A DNA stretch of 33,825 bases from Kocuria marina (GTDB lineage Bacteria; Actinomycetota; Actinomycetes; Actinomycetales; Micrococcaceae): NCBI RefSeq assembly GCF_000786655.1, contig NZ_JROM01000019.1, forward strand, positions 1 to 33,825, read 5' to 3'. A program made the position numbers and the translations under genes. This document shows, in pieces, positions 30,512 through 33,825 of this stretch (position 1 is its first letter; the number at the start of each line of letters is the position of its first letter). The notes beneath the pieces were generated by a model. That model did no database searches, had not been told where the DNA came from, and saw only the letters and a program-made list of their open reading frames with translations.

Positions 30512-31318
30512 TCAGTGGGCTTCGACAGTCGCCACGTCGAGGCGGCGATGGATCATTGACAAGGTTCCGAGAACGTCAAGCGCGTCCTGCTCCGAGAGTG
30601 TCCATTCGATCCGCGGTTCGTGCGCAGCCGGGTTGCGGAACGCACTGAATAGCCCCTTGGCAAGGTTCGCGACACCGAGCTGCTCGTCTCGTTGTGTGCG
30701 CGTCTGGAGTGCGTTGATGCGAAGCCGTGGCGTGCTGCCGGCCATAGTGCCCTCCACGAGTGCGTAGCCGTCGCCGTCGACGCCCGTGAGTTGTCGGAGC
30801 CTGCTCCCGAGCCCCTTGATCGCCTCGAACACGGCTTCGTAGTAGTCCTTGCGCAGCAGGTCGGGTCGACAGTAGGTCAGCACTTCACGATGGGCACCGC
30901 GGCGCTCCAGCAGACCACGGAGATGCTCGGTCCGCTTCTCAGCCTCATCCGTCGATCGCGCCCGGGCAGCACGGCCGACCCGCCCATCATCACGGACTCG
31001 ATAACCCACGAGCGACAACACCTGATTGAGCTGATCACGAGTCAGCCTTGCAACGTCCGCGCGGTCGAGAGTCCGTTCCGGTCGCATCGACGCTGATACA
31101 AGCGCGATCACAGCGTTACCGCTCTGCGTACGTGCCTGATTGCTGCTCACTGCGTAGGCCAGACGCCGCCACTTGGTATTTCCTTCCCCGGGATCGTCCC
31201 GGAGAGGGATCTCGGACATGATGCGAGTCAGTTCGCTGCCGCTGTACAGCTCTGCGATCAGCTTGCAGACGTGTTCGAGAATGCCCGCCGGAAACGCGGG
31301 AAACTTCTGGCCAGTCAC
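30512..31318 (-). CDS. TIGR02391/Ymh-like HEPN protein
   Basis: The protein of 268 residues matches the TIGR02391 (Ymh) pattern: FPAGILEHVCKLIAE near the start and GLFSAFRNPAAHEPRIEW (222-239) near the end, followed by DVLGTLSMIHRRLD. RNPAAH (Arg228 to His233) is the R-x4-H motif of HEPN ribonucleases. Such genes are found in prophages and mobile elements and are suspected abortive-infection or toxin factors. The GTG at 31318 is favoured over the ATG at 31375 because GGAGG lies about ten bases upstream and because it overlaps the upstream stop (GTGA, 31315-31318). Translational coupling to the GNAT-like gene indicates a functional pair. Family call good; RNA cleavage inferred. Confidence 0.75.
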   Translation of the reverse strand: MTGQKFPAFPAGILEHVCKLIAELYSGSELTRIMSEIPLRDDPGEGNTKWRRLAYAVSSNQARTQSGNAVIALVSASMRPERTLDRADVARLTRDQLNQVLSLVGYRVRDDGRVGRAARARSTDEAEKRTEHLRGLLERRGAHREVLTYCRPDLLRKDYYEAVFEAIKGLGSRLRQLTGVDGDGYALVEGTMAGSTPRLRINALQTRTQRDEQLGVANLAKGLFSAFRNPAAHEPRIEWTLSEQDALDVLGTLSMIHRRLDVATVEAH

Positions 31319-31788
31319 CTTGTGCGTCTTCCTCCAGGACTTAAGGGTGGCCGGGCAATAAAGCCACGCCCGCAACAGTTAGCGCAGTCGCACATCGGCC
31401 ATCCGAACCTCGTCCAGAATGACGTGGACTCGGGGGTTGGGCCGATGTATATCTCCTTGTCATCGAAGTCGTCAGAGAATTGCTCGATGATTCGGGTGCC
31501 AATGTGATCGCCACTACAGCGTAGGTCTTCCCGCACCTCAAAGTCCCAGACCATGACGGCAGGTACCGATGTATGTGAAATGTGGCTGGAAAACCGGAGA
31601 GAGACGAGCATGCGTGCGACCTCTGCGCCGCGCCAAGCGTAGAAACGCCACTGATGCTGAGGCGGGCCGAAGTCCGCGTTCCGCCGCCACCAGGTGGGGT
31701 TGAACCGGTCGTCGTCGGCGAAATCGGGCCCCCTCCCGTCACGCAGGGGCGTCGTCGGCGGCTCCACCCACGTGATCTCGCTGTGCAC
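31315..31788 (-). CDS. GNAT-like protein coupled to HEPN gene
   Basis: The product is about 157 residues. VARMLVSLRFSSHIS, VWDFEVREDLRCSGDHIGTRI and IYIGPTPESTSFWTRFGW correspond to strands and helices of an N-acetyltransferase fold: a bulge strand, the acetyl-CoA loop (RCSGDHIG) and the final helix-strand. The C-terminus has a small Cys cluster, CDCANCCGRG, that is unusual for the fold. The start is GTG 31788, with no good ribosome site. Its stop overlaps the GTG of the HEPN gene. It may modify or restrain the HEPN partner, by analogy with other enzyme-antidote HEPN pairs, but this is speculative. Confidence 0.55.
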   Translation of the reverse strand: MHSEITWVEPPTTPLRDGRGPDFADDDRFNPTWWRRNADFGPPQHQWRFYAWRGAEVARMLVSLRFSSHISHTSVPAVMVWDFEVREDLRCSGDHIGTRIIEQFSDDFDDKEIYIGPTPESTSFWTRFGWPMCDCANCCGRGFIARPPLSPGGRRTR

Positions 31789-31907
31789 GGTTTCAGTCTC
31801 GCAGACGGTCAGCCGCGTGCCGGAGCACGACAGGCGGCCCGGGGTTCGCGGAGCGGAGCCAGTAGCAGAGCCGTTCGGTCCGATGGTCGGACCCGTATCG
31901 TGTGTTC

Positions 31908-32807
31908 ATGGGCAACAGATTCCCCGGGCAAGCGTGCGTGTTTTGCCCGAACCCGAATGTCGGCGTCGGGGAGCATGTCTGGCCGAGTTGGTTTATCGGA
32001 GAGTTCCACGGACAGGGCCCGTTCACGACGTCTCGCGCGGGCGTTCCGTACACGAAGCGCGACCAAGTGACCCCGGTTACCGCGAACGCACTGCTCGGCG
32101 CTCACGTCCCCGCGTGCCAGGACTGCAACGCCGTCCTAAACACGACGGTCGAGAAGCCAGCGAAGCCCGTTGTACGTCGACTTCTCGAACATGGAGACTC
32201 CGGCGACGAACTGATTCTGTCAGCGGACGAGTGCGTGGCCCTGGCTCGGTGGCTGCTGAAGGTCGGCCTGTTGTCAGCGCACCCTGCTGCGGACCATGAT
32301 CATCCAGGACTGCAGAGTGACCAGGATCTGCCACGGCTCCCGGTTGTCCGGCCCGAGTGGCTGGACTGGATGAGGGCCGGTGGCGAGCCCCCAGCTGGGT
32401 TTTCGGTCTTCGTTACGCGGCGGAACCTCCGCGGTGAGGATGCGGCGCCTGCAGTCAAACAGCACATCGTGTTACCGCAACTGATCGTTGACGGTGAAGA
32501 TCGCAACTTCACGAGCCAGTCGATTGGATTCGCCGGTGTGAACGCCACGATCGTGTGGCACCCGGGATGGCCAATCGCCCACGCTCAGGTGGGTACCAGG
32601 CGAGCCGCACGCTTGTGGCCCGATCCGTACGAGGTCGACTTCGGCACGCTACCGAAGGTGCACCCGAGGGAACTGGCATTCAGGGATGGTGCCGCCGTCG
32701 TCGTGGACTCGGCGGACGAACTCGCACAGTTCGCGCAACACCCGTTGAGCGTGGACTATGACCCGTCTGTGGCGTTCTTCGGGGTCGTACTCCCGTCCGA
32801 AGAGTGA
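31908..32807 (+). CDS. HNH/zinc-cluster nuclease-like protein
   Basis: The product is about 300 residues. The first 75 form a treble-clef HNH-like unit: CVFC (Cys10, Cys13), GEHVWPSW (His23) and CQDCNAVLN (Cys70, Cys73, Asn74), the pattern of HNH-type proteins that open with CxxC...EHxxP and close with CxxCN. The remaining 225 residues (SADECVALARWLLKVGLLS, GFAGVNATIVWHPGWPIAHAQ) have no family that I recognise. ATG 31908 is preferred to GTG 31902. It is divergent from the GNAT/HEPN pair with about 120 bases between, so both could share one regulatory region. A defence or anti-plasmid role is possible; none is shown. Confidence 0.6.
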   Translation: MGNRFPGQACVFCPNPNVGVGEHVWPSWFIGEFHGQGPFTTSRAGVPYTKRDQVTPVTANALLGAHVPACQDCNAVLNTTVEKPAKPVVRRLLEHGDSGDELILSADECVALARWLLKVGLLSAHPAADHDHPGLQSDQDLPRLPVVRPEWLDWMRAGGEPPAGFSVFVTRRNLRGEDAAPAVKQHIVLPQLIVDGEDRNFTSQSIGFAGVNATIVWHPGWPIAHAQVGTRRAARLWPDPYEVDFGTLPKVHPRELAFRDGAAVVVDSADELAQFAQHPLSVDYDPSVAFFGVVLPSEE

Positions 32808-32848
32808 ATCTGTCGCGCCACATGCAATTTCGGGCGCGAGCATCGCGG

Positions 32849-32865
32849 GTCACCCCGAGGGTGAC
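32849..32865 (+). terminator. Short hairpin after the HNH-like gene
   Basis: GTCACCC (32849-32855) and GGGTGAC (32859-32865) pair perfectly around a three-base loop, 42 bases past the stop at 32807. There is no T-run, so it is only a tentative terminator. Confidence 0.4.
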
Positions 32866-33133
32866 GCCGACGCCTAGATCAGGTTAGGGAGCGGGCTTGG
32901 GAGCACCTTCGCGATCCCTAGAAGGAGTTCGGGGCTGTCACGAAGGTCGTGATCGGACAGGGCATTGTGCGGGTTCTCGGGATGATGAGGTTTTCTCACC
33001 GGATGCCACGCTTGAGGGTGGTGGGCACCAGTGCGGCGGCGACGATGGCCCCGACATTCGATCGGTGAGAGGATGACGTGACTCAGGGATTTCCATTGCA
33101 CGAGCAGACACTTCCGGATTGTGGATTAATGAA
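32866..33133. other. Non-coding stretch
   Basis: No supported gene is seen. A minus-strand open frame (32874-33101, 75 codons) is rich in His, Pro and Arg and has no ribosome site or family. GC content falls sharply at about 33110, where the next AT-rich cargo begins, so this may hold an insertion boundary. Confidence 0.3.
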
Positions 33134-33637
33134 TTACTCGCCAGGATGAAATGCTCTTTTTGAATATCTACGCAGCGGCTTCACCAAATCTAACTTCGGG
33201 TAATAATATTTTCGAAAGTATACAGAAACGCGAATTGCGTGTTCCACAAGAGCATCATCGTGGCGTTCAAAAAGTTCATCGAGCGCCATCCCGTCTTGCA
33301 TGGGAGTTTCATCCCACAGGATGGAACAAGATTCATCTCTTGCCCAATCTTCACAAATTTTAACAATGCCTTCCCTGTAACTAGTTAAGTCATCCTCGAT
33401 ATGGAGGAAGAATTCGTCGTCCGAAGTAATCAAGACGCGTTCCAACGCATCCCTCGACCTGTCGCTAATAATACGAAGATCGTTACATTTAACCAGCACC
33501 TCCCCGCGCGCCGCTGGCCCTACGCTCAAGTTTGACTCAATAGACCGCCTCAGATCTTGTGCATGCCGAAGGAAATCACTCATTTCTCTGTGAAATTCCA
33601 AATAGCTTTCTAAAGTCTTATCTCGCATCCAATTCAT
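33134..33637 (-). CDS. Hypothetical helical protein, AT-rich cargo
   Basis: The 167-residue product is almost wholly helical and charged, for example LEFHREMSDFLRHAQDLRRSIESN and DRSRDALERVL, with coiled-coil potential in the first 60 residues and an acidic middle (DDEFFLHIEDDL). No membrane helix or catalytic motif is seen and no family is recognised. AGG lies about five bases before ATG 33637; an internal ATG is at residue 4. The gene is AT-rich compared with the plasmid backbone. A tiny membrane-protein frame overlaps its 5' end, as in some two-part defence or toxin loci. Confidence 0.5.
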   Translation of the reverse strand: MNWMRDKTLESYLEFHREMSDFLRHAQDLRRSIESNLSVGPAARGEVLVKCNDLRIISDRSRDALERVLITSDDEFFLHIEDDLTSYREGIVKICEDWARDESCSILWDETPMQDGMALDELFERHDDALVEHAIRVSVYFRKYYYPKLDLVKPLRRYSKRAFHPGE

Positions 33638-33752
33638 CTCGACCTGCTTGGACCCCCATTCTATGGGCCACCAATACGGCGACTATAGCGAAAAATCCAC
33701 CAGCCGAGCTGCCAATGATTTCGGGAAGTACCTCTGTAAAGTGGCCCTTCAC
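33618..33752 (-). CDS. Possible 44-residue single-TM protein
   Basis: A short frame reads EVLPEIIGSSAGGFFAIVAVL and then VAHRMGVQAGRDELDAR, that is, one clean membrane helix with a charged tail. It ends 20 bases inside the helical-protein gene. GTG 33752 is the nearest start, with GTG 33782 as a longer option; neither has a good ribosome site. Hydrophobic composition and the overlap suggest a real gene, but evidence is thin. Confidence 0.35.
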   Translation of the reverse strand: MKGHFTEVLPEIIGSSAGGFFAIVAVLVAHRMGVQAGRDELDAR

Positions 33753-33825
33753 AGATGAGCATGGGTAGGGGTCTTGCGCCACGGCCGGTGTCCGCCGGCG
33801 GCGAGCAGGGCGCGTAGGCGGTAGT

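Overview
The window looks like part of a conjugative plasmid (or plasmid-like integrative element) from a high-GC actinobacterium. Micrococcales, perhaps Micrococcaceae, is the best guess, from codon use, an actinobacterial type IV secretion gene set of SCO6880 type, a pAL5000/ColE2-like Rep protein and a MobF relaxase. The host assignment is inference. No rRNA, tRNA or CRISPR array was seen.

Layout. Position 1-683 is the 3' part of an IS3-family transposase cut by the window edge. Positions 788-2992 are the replication module on the minus strand: Rep, a ribbon-helix-helix gene, hairpins and short repeats. Positions 2940-5536 hold a compact four-gene cassette: ImmA/IrrE-like metallopeptidase, 7-TM DUF6545/MAB_1171c-like protein, PAP2-like membrane protein and XRE-type regulator. 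It is bracketed by copies of the palindrome TTGAACATGTTCAA. An ArsR-like winged-helix regulator (5571-5927, minus) lies head to head with the long transfer operon (6099-19312, plus).

The transfer operon encodes, in order, a cell-wall hydrolase (SLT plus M23), a lipoprotein, a large bitopic protein, two P-loop proteins, a pilin-like protein, a VirB8-like protein, a VirB6-like protein with a long Ala/Gly tail, an SCO6880-like protein, a VirB4-like ATPase, a VirD4-like coupling protein and a DUF4913-like protein. Nearly every junction overlaps by one to four bases, and the operon ends at two strong hairpins. A 1.5-kb-codon MobF relaxase-helicase (about 20519-25048, minus) and a small coiled-coil protein (25559-25978, plus) diverge from a region dense in inverted repeats, which is the best oriT candidate.

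From about 26 kb onward the window is accessory cargo: a DUF3883-like PD-(D/E)XK protein, an HNH protein with a small membrane partner behind a broken serine resolvase, a GNAT protein, a translationally coupled GNAT-like plus HEPN (TIGR02391/Ymh-like) pair, a second HNH/zinc-cluster protein, and a small membrane plus helical protein pair at the right end. Another HEPN protein (MtlR-like) sits between the transfer operon and the relaxase. Three cargo stretches (about 19.5-20.5, 29.0-29.85 and 33.1-33.75 kb) are clearly more AT-rich than the backbone, which suggests recent acquisition. Many cargo genes carry nuclease or HEPN signatures, so a defence role is plausible but unproven.
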